The notes under the pieces: generated by a model
Told to the model about the DNA's origin: nothing
What the model saw: only the letters and a program-made list of their open reading frames with translations
The model's database searches: none
In this document: positions 33,101 through 45,100 of the stretch, in pieces
How positions within the stretch are numbered: the stretch's first letter is position 1
Layout: each line of letters opens with the position of its first letter
Made by a program: the position numbers and the translations under genes
Source: Stomorhina lunata
Taxonomy: Eukaryota > Arthropoda > Insecta > Diptera > Rhiniidae
Assembly (NCBI GenBank): GCA_933228675.1
Contig: OW121743.1
Location: 12,991,371-13,055,370, forward strand
Reading direction: 5' to 3'
Length of the DNA stretch: 64,000 bases

Positions 33101-36100
33101 GGGAGTAAAGTGACAGCTATGTCTCTTCTTGTTACATTAAATGACAACGCAGCTCTTCAGTGACGTCGACATCTTCGATGTCTTCCTCGACATTCTCGAT
33201 GTCTTCCTCCACATTCTCGATGTCTTCCTAGACATTCTTGATGTCTTCCTCGACATTCTTGATGTCTTGCTCGACCTCATCTTCTTTGTTGTACGTCACT
33301 CCTCCTTCAACTCTAAGAAAGCAACAAAAACTGCTGCAGCACCAACAAAATCAGCTGCAATACCACATATTGCTGCAGCCAGACCCGAGGTGATATCAAT
33401 CATGCAAAGAAGATCATGGAGATCACCAATTTCATGCATTAACATAAAATTAAGGTCGCGGCGGTCTAAGAAACCAAATAAAATAACACCATTAGTCACA
33501 GGAGTTGTCATGGATACAACTTTTTGAGGTTAAACCGTAACAGGTGCTTGTTTAGCGTTCATTTTACATCAAACAGTGGAGTACAAAGTAATTCTCGATG
33601 AACAGAACAACAACGACCAATATTTCGAAAACCTTGGTATTGCAGTCAGGTCAGAAGCTGCAGATATTGAGCTGTACAATGTATACATCCCTCCAGTAGC
33701 CAGCTGTCCAATCGGTTATCATCCAGATATTGGCTTCTTGCTAAATGGAAATAACCTCATGGTGATAGGTAATTTTGGCACTCGAACCTCGCCGATGACT
33801 CAAGAGGCTCGGCACTGGCACAAATATATGACTCTAGATTTTGCACTCTGAACGAAGATACCCCCAAAGAAGATACCCGTATTCTGGGAACATGTGGTAG
33901 CTCGCCAGACATCACCATCTTAAGCTATAGTCTGATCAATAATGCAACATGGCGAGCAGGGATTTCACTTGCATCAGACCAACTTTCCATAATAGTAACC
34001 TTAGACTGACGTAAGGAATTTTTATTCTCTGAACGCCGTACCTATATGAACCAGAAAAATAGAGACTGGGTACGTTTCAGAGAGTATACCAATCGCAAAT
34101 TTCGTGATCTACCCACCCGCTCCCTCTGACGCACGAACAGCAGAGAAGTAGTTCCGTAAAATAATCACAGCATCAGCTGCCTGTTTCATTTCCTCTGGTC
34201 AAAACAATTGTTTAGACCCAACTTCCCAGCGTAGGCCGCAGAGTTAGCAGAACAACCTGACTATATATACACAGAACCAAGCTTAGCGATACCAGACATG
34301 GAACACTTAAAATCCTCCAACATGAGTTCCGGAGCTAACAAACTTTGTTCTACCTTCTTATCTCTCTCGCAACCGACGAAGCGAGATGACAGGATCGCAA
34401 TGACTTTTGGTGGTAATACCCAGTTATATCCTAAGAGGTGTGCGAGACATTCTGGCCGCAAATTTATAAAACGCCCCGAGAGATATATGGCTAAAAGATG
34501 AATAGTGCAAAAGGTTCACAATCTTTTAGTCGATGGCTTAACAATGCTCTCCGTCGAGCAATGTTACAGAGGCCGTCAATAATGCTAAACCATTTAAAGC
34601 ACATGGCCTGGATGGAATCACCGGGAATTGTGTTTTTAACCCATGTCCTCAATTTGTTTTTCTTCCGCTTGACTACAATCTTCGTCGCCTAGTGCTTCCA
34701 ATCTCTCATCTTCCAACTTTCGGTTGACCAGATCAGTATTTCTGCGACGAAGTCACCACTTTTAAATCGCCTAAACCATCGCTCTCAAGTTTTTTGAGTT
34801 GGTGTATGTTGACCGTAAGCTTCTACCAACAATCAATAACTTTCAACAGCCGTTATCTTCAAATGAAAGAGGTCCTAGAAACGGTCCCTTTGTGGTACCT
34901 GCAGGGGATAGACTGGAAAAGAAAAACATAGATAGTTAATTCCAGGCCATCGGTAAGAGGCTTATTCAAGACAGCCTGTAGGCCTGATAAATGCGTCTAT
35001 TTTACGAATGTCAATACTCGCTAGATCGGATAAATCAAGCAGATAAAGCGCCCCCAGATAAAGTGGCCTCAAAGTTGAAAGAGCGGATCAGTGGCAGAGA
35101 AGAAGAGTTACCGTTTCTTCCTCTTCGATATTGTGACAGCTACGACAGTAGTCATGGTTGTGAAGGTTAAGCCTTCTGGCATGCAGCCCAAAAATACAAT
35201 GACCTGTTAGGGTTGAGATTAGGTTGCAGAGTCTGTGGCGAGGTAGAAAAAACAAACATTTTTAACGATTATTGTCATAGGTGGGCCATGTTTGTCTGGA
35301 TATTGAACAAGTGGTTTCAAAGAACTAGGTGTTCTGCTTTGATCAGTAAAGAAGTTGCCTAATTACTGATTTGCAGGCGGAAAGCTGTAAGACCGTTAAT
35401 TGTTATCGATGTTATCCTCACTCAGGAGAGCACCGGATTTAGCAAGTTTGACCGCTGTGGAGTTAACAGGTATGTTGTTGTGCCCGGGTACCCAGGAAAG
35501 CTCGATATTGCAATGTCTCGCGATCTCGTTAAGAGATGCCCGGCATTTACGGGTAAGAAAAGATGTCGTGTGGACATTAGATAGGGCTTTTATGTCAGAC
35601 TGATTGTCGATACAGAAATTAATATCCCTGTCGTATCTTCTGTAGTATCTTAACCATTTGGCAACTTTGTATATGGCCGATATCTTGGATTGATCAGGGA
35701 GCTTAAAACATATTTTCTTGCCTAATAGTGGGATGAAGAAGCCCCCCCATGCCTATCTTTGACTTGGATCCGTACGTGTATACCTCCAAACAGCTTCATT
35801 TTCCATTTTAAAGTCGTTTAACTTTAGATCACCAAAACTTTATGGGCCTTGACACTAAGAAACTAAGATTTAATGTGAAATAAGTAAGAGGCCTGTCATG
35901 CTATGTTAATTCCAAAGAGGATCAATGTTTTTTGTGGACAGACCTTATTAGGATCTTTCTAATTCGGATCGCTTACTTTAAAGATATACGTTTTTAGAAA
36001 GAAACCACTGAGAAAATAGATAATATTGCCATATGTCAACAATATATCAAATATGTTATTAAAATTATGATTTTCTTGTTTATTATACCCTTCACCACCA

Positions 36101-39100
36101 TAGATGGAAAGGGTACTATAAGTTTGTGCTGATGTATGTAACGCCTAGAAATATTTGTCTTAGGCCCACCTTTTAGTATACCAATAGGCTTAGAATCACT
36201 TTCTGAGTCGATTTAGCGATGTCAGTCCGTCCGTCCGTTCGTCCGTTCGTCCGTCCGCCGTTCGTATGGAAGGCTGACTGGCTGGACACCCATGTAAACC
36301 ATGTAATCAAAGTACAGGTCGCAAACCTGTACTTTGATTACACCGTTTAAGGTACAAGGCCAATACACGCGGCTGCGGGCGGTCGTTGTATTGCCTGTAC
36401 ATAAAATGTACGTTTGTTTACAAAAATATTCATATAAAAAAATATTTGAGTAGGATATAATTAAATCTGGCGGCACTGAAAAAATCTGCCGCGCGGAAAA
36501 GTAGAAAAAAGTTCTACTTTTTTCCATTTTCACTTCAAATTTGACAAATCAAAAAACGGCTGATTGCCGCCTGCAGCCGCTTGCCGCGTGCATTGGCCTT
36601 CTACCTTTACATAATTACATGGTTACAAGATATTTTGATGAAATTTGGCACATATCATTTTTTTTTTGATAGTGGGATCATGGCTATTGAAAATCGTCAA
36701 AATCGGTCCAATATTTATGGTACCTTCCATAGGTCCCACTTCCCGGAATTGATATATTGGCCACAAATATCAATATTTTTTCATGAAATTTAAACTAAAT
36801 AATGCTTATGTAAACTAAAATCACTGTATAAAATTTCGTTGAAATCGCTCCATATTTGACCATAGCTCCCATACAAACTCTTGTGTCAAAACGCAATAAA
36901 TGAGACAAAAATCACTAAAACGCTCTTAAATCTAAAGATAATGGGAATTTTAAGTTTAGTTTTTGTATACATAATTTTTGTAACACATGTAATCAATTTG
37001 ATAAATTTCGAGATAATCGGTCAACATTTGACTCATATAAGTCCATATAACGGAAATAGCTTAAATATATAAGTTTTTAGAAAATGTTTGTATGATGGCA
37101 AAATTTAGCAAATATTTGTCTTTATACAGAAAAAAAAAAACACCTTTGACCTTAGTGGTGAAGGGTATTGTATGGTCGGGCTTGACCGACTATAGCACTT
37201 TCTTAGTTGTTTTTTTATAAAGTCAAATGTATTTGAATTTGTATTAACTTAACGTTTAATTTGTGTAAAAATATTTGACCTAATGTTGGAAAAAATGGTC
37301 TAAATATGCCACAATTTACTAAAACACATGATGCGATTACATTTAGTCATATACATATTCATTATGCAAATCGAAATATGAACTATATAATGTTTGAGAA
37401 CGTCTGAAAAGGGGTACTTTTATTGCGGGAATATATTATAATTATATAATAGCATGTTTTGACATTATATTTTTATTTCTTTTCATTAAAAATATGATTA
37501 TGTACTTCTATTTTGTTATATATTCTGTAACATTTTCTGTACAAATTTTATTTTCTGGAAATTCCTTTCCAAAAATAAGTTTTCATATCCATATGCATAT
37601 TGTGCGGCGGAGCATTATTGTAAATTGCGCATTTATTTTATGTATTTTTAGATACCTGCTCTGGTCTCTGCTGTACATTATTATTATTATTTCTTCTTGT
37701 TTTGTTTCAATAACGAAGAAAATATTGTTTTGTTTTTCAAAATTACACAGTACATATTTATTTTTTTTATTATCACATTCTGTGGTTTGGTTTCTTTTTA
37801 TATTCAAACATATGTTTTTCTTGAGGTTTCAAAATAGTGGGAAAAATTTAGTGGTTTCTTAGGAGTTAAGAAAGTTTTTGCTTTAGTTTCATTAAAATTT
37901 AAATAAATTTATTTAAATATAATAGCCAAAACCGCCAATTTCTGGTTACATTTTTGCTTAAATATTAATATCTCCACAACAGCGCCATCTGTTGAATTAA
38001 AGACTTTCTCAATTGAAATTGATACTTAGATTTTGGCCAATAAAATTGAAACGCTGCTCAGTTTAATTTTAGAAGATTAATAATAATAATAATAATAATT
38101 TCCACGAAAACATTCCAATTGGAACAAGTGGTACTTCTATTTTTTGACTCATTGAAAGAGACCTACTTTTTAACACCGGCTCCGAACGGCAAATGCATTA
38201 GTTAGAGAAGTTTTACATAGCCTAATACTCAATAACCAGTTGCTAGCTTATGCTTATAGAGTTATGAGGTGAACCGCCACTTTTTTGAAAATTTATTTTT
38301 TTTCAAGTGAGTCTGGCCGAGGATTGAACTTGGGTCCTCTGGTATGCTAGGCGGATGACTAACCTGTTATACCACAGCGGTTAACGGTTTAGAAGATTTT
38401 ATCTTTTACTAATTCATGGTATCTTTCAATTCTTAAAATATAGATATTATGAAATTATCGCCTATTTCCATAAAATACTCTCACTTTTCGCTGTACACTT
38501 CTATCATTTGCTGTAGCATACTATTTTCGCCATTTATTTTGAAACTCTCTTTCGTTTTTGCACACCCGTTTAGTATTCTTTAAGGATCAATATTTTTCAA
38601 TTGGGTGAAGCTCTGGACAGTTAGGGGGTTATAGTCTTTCGGAACATATTTTATATTATTTGCTGTATAAAATTCTACTTTTTTTTTTGAATAGTGGCTG
38701 GTGGCTAGATGTGGCCAAAATAGCACAGGCATATTGTGCTGTAGTATTATTTCCTTTAACGGCCCTTCCAAAAAATTGTCAATATAAGTGTTTGAATTTA
38801 TAGTTGCTTTAACGATGATTTCTTTGCTTTTGCGACCGCATGTACAAATGGCCTGACAAACCATGTATTGCTTGGAAAATTTACTACACTTGGTTTGAGT
38901 AAATTTAGCACTGACACCCCTTTCTTGAATGCTGTATAAAATTCCTTAAAGTCTGCTTTGCAATAAGTCTCATCATCCATTACGACGCATTGAAATTTTG
39001 TTAAATATTGCAAGTAAAGTTTTCATGCTCTTCGTCTGGCCACTCTTTTTTTAAATTCTGATCGATCAGGCACCTTTTGGATTTTTTAAGACTTCGTGTT

Positions 39101-42100
39101 ATAAATTTTTTAACTCTTTCTACGAAAGATTTTACAGCACCAGTTTTTCTGGCCATATCTCTAATGGAAGTGTGGGGTTTCGAACAAAATGAAGTTGTAT
39201 GGTCTTTGGCAATTTTTTATTTCGCGGACCTGATTTTTCACCACATCCAGGCTTTCGCTGGATTCCCAAACCTTTCTTGTAGCGACCTATTATTCTTTTG
39301 ACCATGATTTCTGATGTTCCTACTTCTCCTGCTATTTTGCTATACGTTGCTGAAGGATTGTTTAGAATTGTGTACAAAATTTTTTCTCTTAATAATTTCT
39401 TTTTTAGTGGTAATTTTTTTTACTTGAAAATTTTTCACTTAAAAAGTTTTGCTGTAGTGTATAGCACTAAGATCCCAATTTATTACAATTATTTATTATT
39501 GTAATAAATAGTTTTTTGATAAAAACAAAAAATGTTGGTGGGGAAACCTTTTCTCGACGTGTTTCGATGGTTGGTTAGGCCATCTCACCAGGAGGATTAT
39601 ATTTAATTCTAGATAGAGCGAAAACCGAGCCTTGCTTGGATCTTTAACAACATTTCGAGGCAGATTTTAAAATTTTCATGAACCCTCCACACAGTGCTAT
39701 AATCCCAATGGACAAAAATCGAAGCAGTTATCTTAGATGAATGAAATTTGGTATGTGAATTTATATGGATTCAACATGATCATATCAACACTTCTCTTCT
39801 CTACGATTTTCCTTCTCTATCTTTAACACTTTCTAGAACTACTCCCTTCACTCTTTCCTCTCTTTCTCTTTCCGCTATCATTTATTTACTTTCAGAAAGG
39901 ATCACAATGGACCCGAAGGTCTCCGAGTGTAGATGCCACTCTCCTGTCATCACCTTTTCAACATAACCTAACATGATCATGTTCGAAATTTAAATAAAAT
40001 CGGTCGAACGACACGCCCACCGCCCACATATTTCTAAATATTGAAAAAAAAAATGGAATTCACAAAACTAAAAATATCTTCTATATGAGTTACTTTAGAC
40101 AAATAAAATTTGCTGTATGATTTAATAAATTTATGTTTAAATTGTTTGAAAAATTTCGACAAAATCGGTTTAACGATACGCCTAGGATGCACAGATCCTT
40201 AAATCTGGTAGAATCGACAAAAACCACTAAATGAAAAATATGTCTAAAAGCAATTGTTGTATATAAATGAAATTTGGTGTGTAATGTGATGCCGAATCGG
40301 TTTATTTGTGAGAAAAATCTTAACAAAATCACGCCTACCGCCCACATCTTTATTAATATTAAAAAAAATTAGAATTCGCAAAACTTAAAATATCTCCTAT
40401 CTGAGTTACTTTAGGATACGCCTAAATCTGGTCGAATCGACAAAAATCACAAAATGAAAAATATATCTGAAAGCAGTTGTCGTAAATAAATGGAATTTGG
40501 TGTGTGCTTGATACCAAATAGGTATATTTGTGTGCAAAATCTTAACAAAATCGGTCTAAGGACACGCCTACTATCCAATATATGTACTTCAATATTGAAG
40601 AATCGACAAAAATCACAAAACTCAAAATAAGTCTTAGAGTAGTTGTCGAAGTTTTTATTTATTGTACGTCGACGGCGTGCTATCGCTGTAGACTTACCGC
40701 CGACGGAAGATGCTTTGGTAATTAATGGAGACGATTGTGCTATAGTGGAATGTCTCGCCTTCCGTTCTTGATTGCAAAAGATGTCTACAATTGGGTGGAA
40801 AAGATGACAAAACCGTTTTTAAACGCCTATTTTTCCCATTTCTCAAACACATCTTTTTATACTCATATATGATTTACACGCATTTAATAGATTCCATGAG
40901 GAACTGGGTTGGTTGGTTTTATTTTGGGACTCAGATGGCTTAGTTAGACGGGTCTCTTCCCCCTAGGGTAGCGTTTTTGGTTAACACTTCTCTTCTCTAC
41001 GAGTTTCTTTCTCTATCTTTAACACTTTCTAGAACTACTACCTTCACTCTTTTCTCTTTTTCTTTTTCCGCTATCATTTATTTACTTTCAGAAAGGATCA
41101 CAATGGACCCGAAGGTCTCCGAGTGAAGATGCCACTCTCCTGGCATCACCTTTTCAACCTAACCTAAATTTATAGTCTAGGGGATAAAAAGTTCCGGTTT
41201 TCCCCGTTTTTACGCCCTTAAGTGATGCGATTACAAACTTTGACCATACATAATAGTTCTTATTTCATAGTACCCAGTTCTTAAATTGACGATTTTGGAT
41301 TATGGCGAAGTTGTTGCAAACGAGCAATAATGGATACCCTCTTAGCCATATCTAAAGAATTTAACGTATAGAAAAAAAATTGTTTTGTTTTTGCCTTATC
41401 AACATTAAGATTATCAGTAATTTGTGCAAAAATCATGTTACTATAATATCACGTGTGATTCATCGCCGACCGACTACATATTTAAGTTAAAAGTGATACG
41501 CAAAAACATGAAAATGAAAACGAAATAAATAAACAAATCATTATTAACAAAAACATAATTTTGTTCAAAACAAGTTTCAATACTTAATGCTTTTCATAAT
41601 ATTTATCAAGAAATCCATTCTATTCTATTGGCAAAAAAAAAAAATCATTATTTATAATAATTCTGTTGTTTTTTTTTCTTCTATTTACAGGTATTTCAGT
41701 GGATAAATGAATTAGCACATCCAGAAACGCGTGAGGCTGCTCTGCTGGAATTGAGCAAAAAACGCGAAACCGTTACAGATTTGGCACCAATGCTATGGCA
41801 TAGTTTTGGTACAATAGCTGCCCTCCTACAAGAAATCATAAATATTTATCCTTCAATTAATCCTGCCACATTAACTGCTCATCAATCAAATCGTGTCTGT
41901 AATGCTTTGGCATTATTACAATGTGTAGCTTCGCATCCCGATACTCGTACCGTATTTTTGCAAGCACAAATTCCCCTGTTCCTATATCCGTTTTTGCAGA
42001 CCACATCAAAAACGCGACCATTCGAATATTTAAGATTAACGAGTTTGGGTGTTATTGGTGCGCTCGTTAAGGTTTGTTGGCTTGGCTTGGCTTGGTTTAT

Positions 42101-45100
42101 TATATTAAGAAATTTGATATTAAACCAAATTTTTTTGTTTCATTTTTTCAGACTGATGAACAAGAAGTGATAACTTTCCTTTTAACTTCTGAAATCATTC
42201 CCTTATGCCTACGCATTATGGAATTTGGCTCGGAGCTAAGCAAAACTGTGGCCACATTTATTTTACAAAAAATCTTACTCGATGAAAGTGGTTTATCATA
42301 TGTCTGCCAGACATATGAACGATTTTCACATGTTGCTATAATTTTGGTAAGTCCCGTTTCACACGAATCAGGTTTACTTGATCAGTTTTTCTTTAAATTT
42401 TTTTTGAACTTGCATTTAAAGAGTGTTCTAAAAAAAATATGCATTTACTATTTTAGACAAAATTTATCCATAGTGCAAGAAATAATTTATTTTTTGATCA
42501 AGTTAGTTTCTATAGATATGTCAGATACTATTATTTTAGAAATTATTAATTTTCAATAGTTATTTCAATCAAAATGGACTGCGAAAAAAAAGTTCGTGAA
42601 AATATAATTAAAACTTTTCAAAAAAATCCGTCATGGACTTTTAAAAAAATAGCTAAAAATTTGAAAGTTGACCCTCGAACGGTTTCTAATGCCATCAGAC
42701 GGTATAAGGAAAACCTGAGCATTGAAAGAAAACCTGGATCTGGGAGGAAAAAAGGTCCTACAGATATTGGTAAGGCAAAAGAAGTCGAGCGACTCTTTCG
42801 AAGAGCGCCTAACACTTCTTTAAGAAAAGCAGCTCGTACGGTGAAATGTTCTACGAATTTTGCACATAGAGTCAAAGCTTATGCTGGACTGAAGACATAT
42901 AAAGTCCAAAAGGTTCCAGATCGCAATGCTATAAAGAACTTAGAAGCAAAAAAACGAGCGAAAAAATTGAAGTCTGATTTTATAAAAAAATACACCTGTT
43001 GTGTGATGGATGATGAAACATACGTACTGGCAGACTTTTCTCAACTTCCTGGTCAAGATTTTTATGTTGCTGATAAACGAGGCAATGTTCGGCAAGAGTT
43101 TCGCACAAAAAAATAAACAAAATTCCCTAAGAAGCTTCTCGTGTGGCAAACTATTTGCAGTTGTGGCAAAAGAAGTAAAGTATTTGTGGCATCTGGCACG
43201 ATAAACACAGAAATTTATATAAAGGAGTGCGTACAAAAACGGTTGTTACCCTTTTTAAGAGAGCACAGAGTGACTACATTTTTTTGGCCCGATTTGGCAT
43301 CATGCCATTATGGAAAAAGAAAAGGAATTGAAGAACACAGGAAAGATTTCCAAGAACATGTCCGATTTTAAGCGCAGGTGGAACACATGCTCCAAAAAGG
43401 TATCAGAAGCAACTGTAAAATCTTTAATGGGAGGGTTTCCGAAAAAAGTCGATAATTTTGCAAAACCCGAGTACTAAGTAAACATTTTAATGCTAAATGA
43501 TTTTGTATAATATGTCATTATATTTGCGTATTTTGTAGAGTTTTTATATTAAAAGGTTTGATTTTTATTTAAGAAAATCCAACTACAAATTTTATTTAGA
43601 GCACTCTTTACGTTCACACACAAACATTTTTTTTGTCAGTTTTCATTTTATTTTCCTTAAATTTCATACAAATTTTCAAAATTTTCGTAAACTTGATAGT
43701 ACGGTCAGGTTTGCTCAATTTTAATTCTGTCAGTTTTTTCTCATACAAATTCAAGACTTGATAAGCCAAACCTGACTAATGTAAAAGTCATGTTTGGCTT
43801 ATCAATTTAATGGTATATCAAATTATTGAAGTCATTTATTTTTGACATTAACACTTCAGAAATTTTGCCTTATTAATAATTTTGTCGTGAATACCTTTAA
43901 TGTTGATACCTAATGCTTATGCCGATAGACTATTTATTTGTTTATTTTTTGCGTTTTGTTAAGGCGTAATTTATTATTATTAATTTTATTTATAACTTAA
44001 GGTAAATTCCTAATGATAGAACAAAATTCATTATCTCACAAATAAATTAAATATTTTTTATAATGCAAATTTATATTTGATGATAATTTCCCGAAAATAT
44101 AAAAATAGGCCATTGTAAAATTATAGCACATTTAATATGTTGTTAAACACATTTAAATCAAACAAATTTAAATCAATTTGGCACCTACACTCGTAGAAGA
44201 AATGGGTCCGTTGTGATGGTTCCTTAAAGAAAATGTTGAAAAAAAAGTAGATACAAAGATCCCATTGTGGGATCTATTTCCTAGAAAAGTAAGTCTCCGA
44301 CTTTGGAGCATATGACAATAACAGAGAATGTGTTCTACCGATCCGTAGGCATCCTCATTTACGCAGTCTGCATGGCAGCATTAAACAACATTCATAAAGA
44401 CGCCACCAACTCCGCGAATTCATGAATGTTATATTAGGAGGTCGTCCACCGCCCATAGAAGAAAAGAACCTGCCACGGAAAACAAGAGTCGTTCTGGCTC
44501 AACTGAGATCAGGATGGATTAAATAAGATTAAATAAGAGAGATTAAATTAAAGGACCATTCAGTGTCATATCCTATATTATTATTAGTTTTGATGCCGAA
44601 AGAAGCTATACAACTCATCCAGACTTAGAAGACTTAAATGAATTTGTTTTGTTTAGTTCATGGAACAAAACGCTTGAAGTAAAGCTGAATCTGTCTTTAC
44701 ATTCTACAAACGTTTGCGAAACGTTTCGTTTCTTCTCATACTATGTAAACAACTTAAACATCCTCAAACATTAGGGCGTTTCTTAACTTTCTGGGCATGT
44801 TCGGGCAAATGAGATTAATTATGAATTACTTTCTCAAATAATCAATTTCCCAGTAAGAACAGTGTCAAACGTTTGAAATATGATGACTTTTACATTTGAT
44901 ATCAAACGTTTTTTTCAAACTTTTTTCAAACCTGAACAGATGTTTGAGATTCACATTCATTTTCATTTGAGAATAAACGTTTGAAAATTATAGTTTCTCA
45001 AATTGAGAATAAAGGTTATTCTCAAATCATTATCAAACCCTAAGATGATTTGAGAATAATTTGAAAAATGGTGTTATATAAATTTGATATCAAACCTTAT

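Larger units (their letters stand above)
32736..34760 (+). pseudogene. LINE with gag-like and endonuclease remnants
   Basis: A decayed non-LTR element. LNTGP plus a cysteine-poor CCHC-like remnant lies near 32985-33030. The endonuclease segment is at 33570-34010 ([44 protein letters not shown] in place of GDFN, a [15 protein letters not shown] piece, [12 protein letters not shown]). Linker to RT follows at 34040-34640 ([20 protein letters not shown]; a GPDGIT-like piece near 34610). Frameshifts are numerous. The N-terminal half of the endonuclease is replaced by the 33150-33530 segment. Confidence 0.7.
36086..37216 (+). repeat. INE-1-like repeat (copy 4, most complete)
   Basis: Starts TATACCCTTCACCACCATAG and ends GTGGTGAAGGGTATTGTATG, GGTCGGGCTTGACCGACTAT, AGCACTTTCTTAGTTG. 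The core is GAGTCGATTTAGCGATGTCA followed by a GTCCGTCCGTTC run. It contains a hairpin (36303-36341) and a MITE (36351-36605). Subterminal inverted ACCCTTCACCAC/GTGGTGAAGGGT. Confidence 0.7.

Noticed and set aside
33141..33527. Plus-strand frame with FLDILDV repeats as a gene
   Set aside because: The repeats come from the 21-bp minisatellite and the frame ends in unrelated sequence inside a broken LINE. The minus-strand frame is equally open, so neither is proven.
37494..37862. 122-codon hydrophobic frame in Rcd-1 intron 1
   Set aside because: Phe/Ile/Ser-rich composition is expected from AT-rich DNA. No conserved motif, signal or promoter; overlapped by another chance frame on the other strand.
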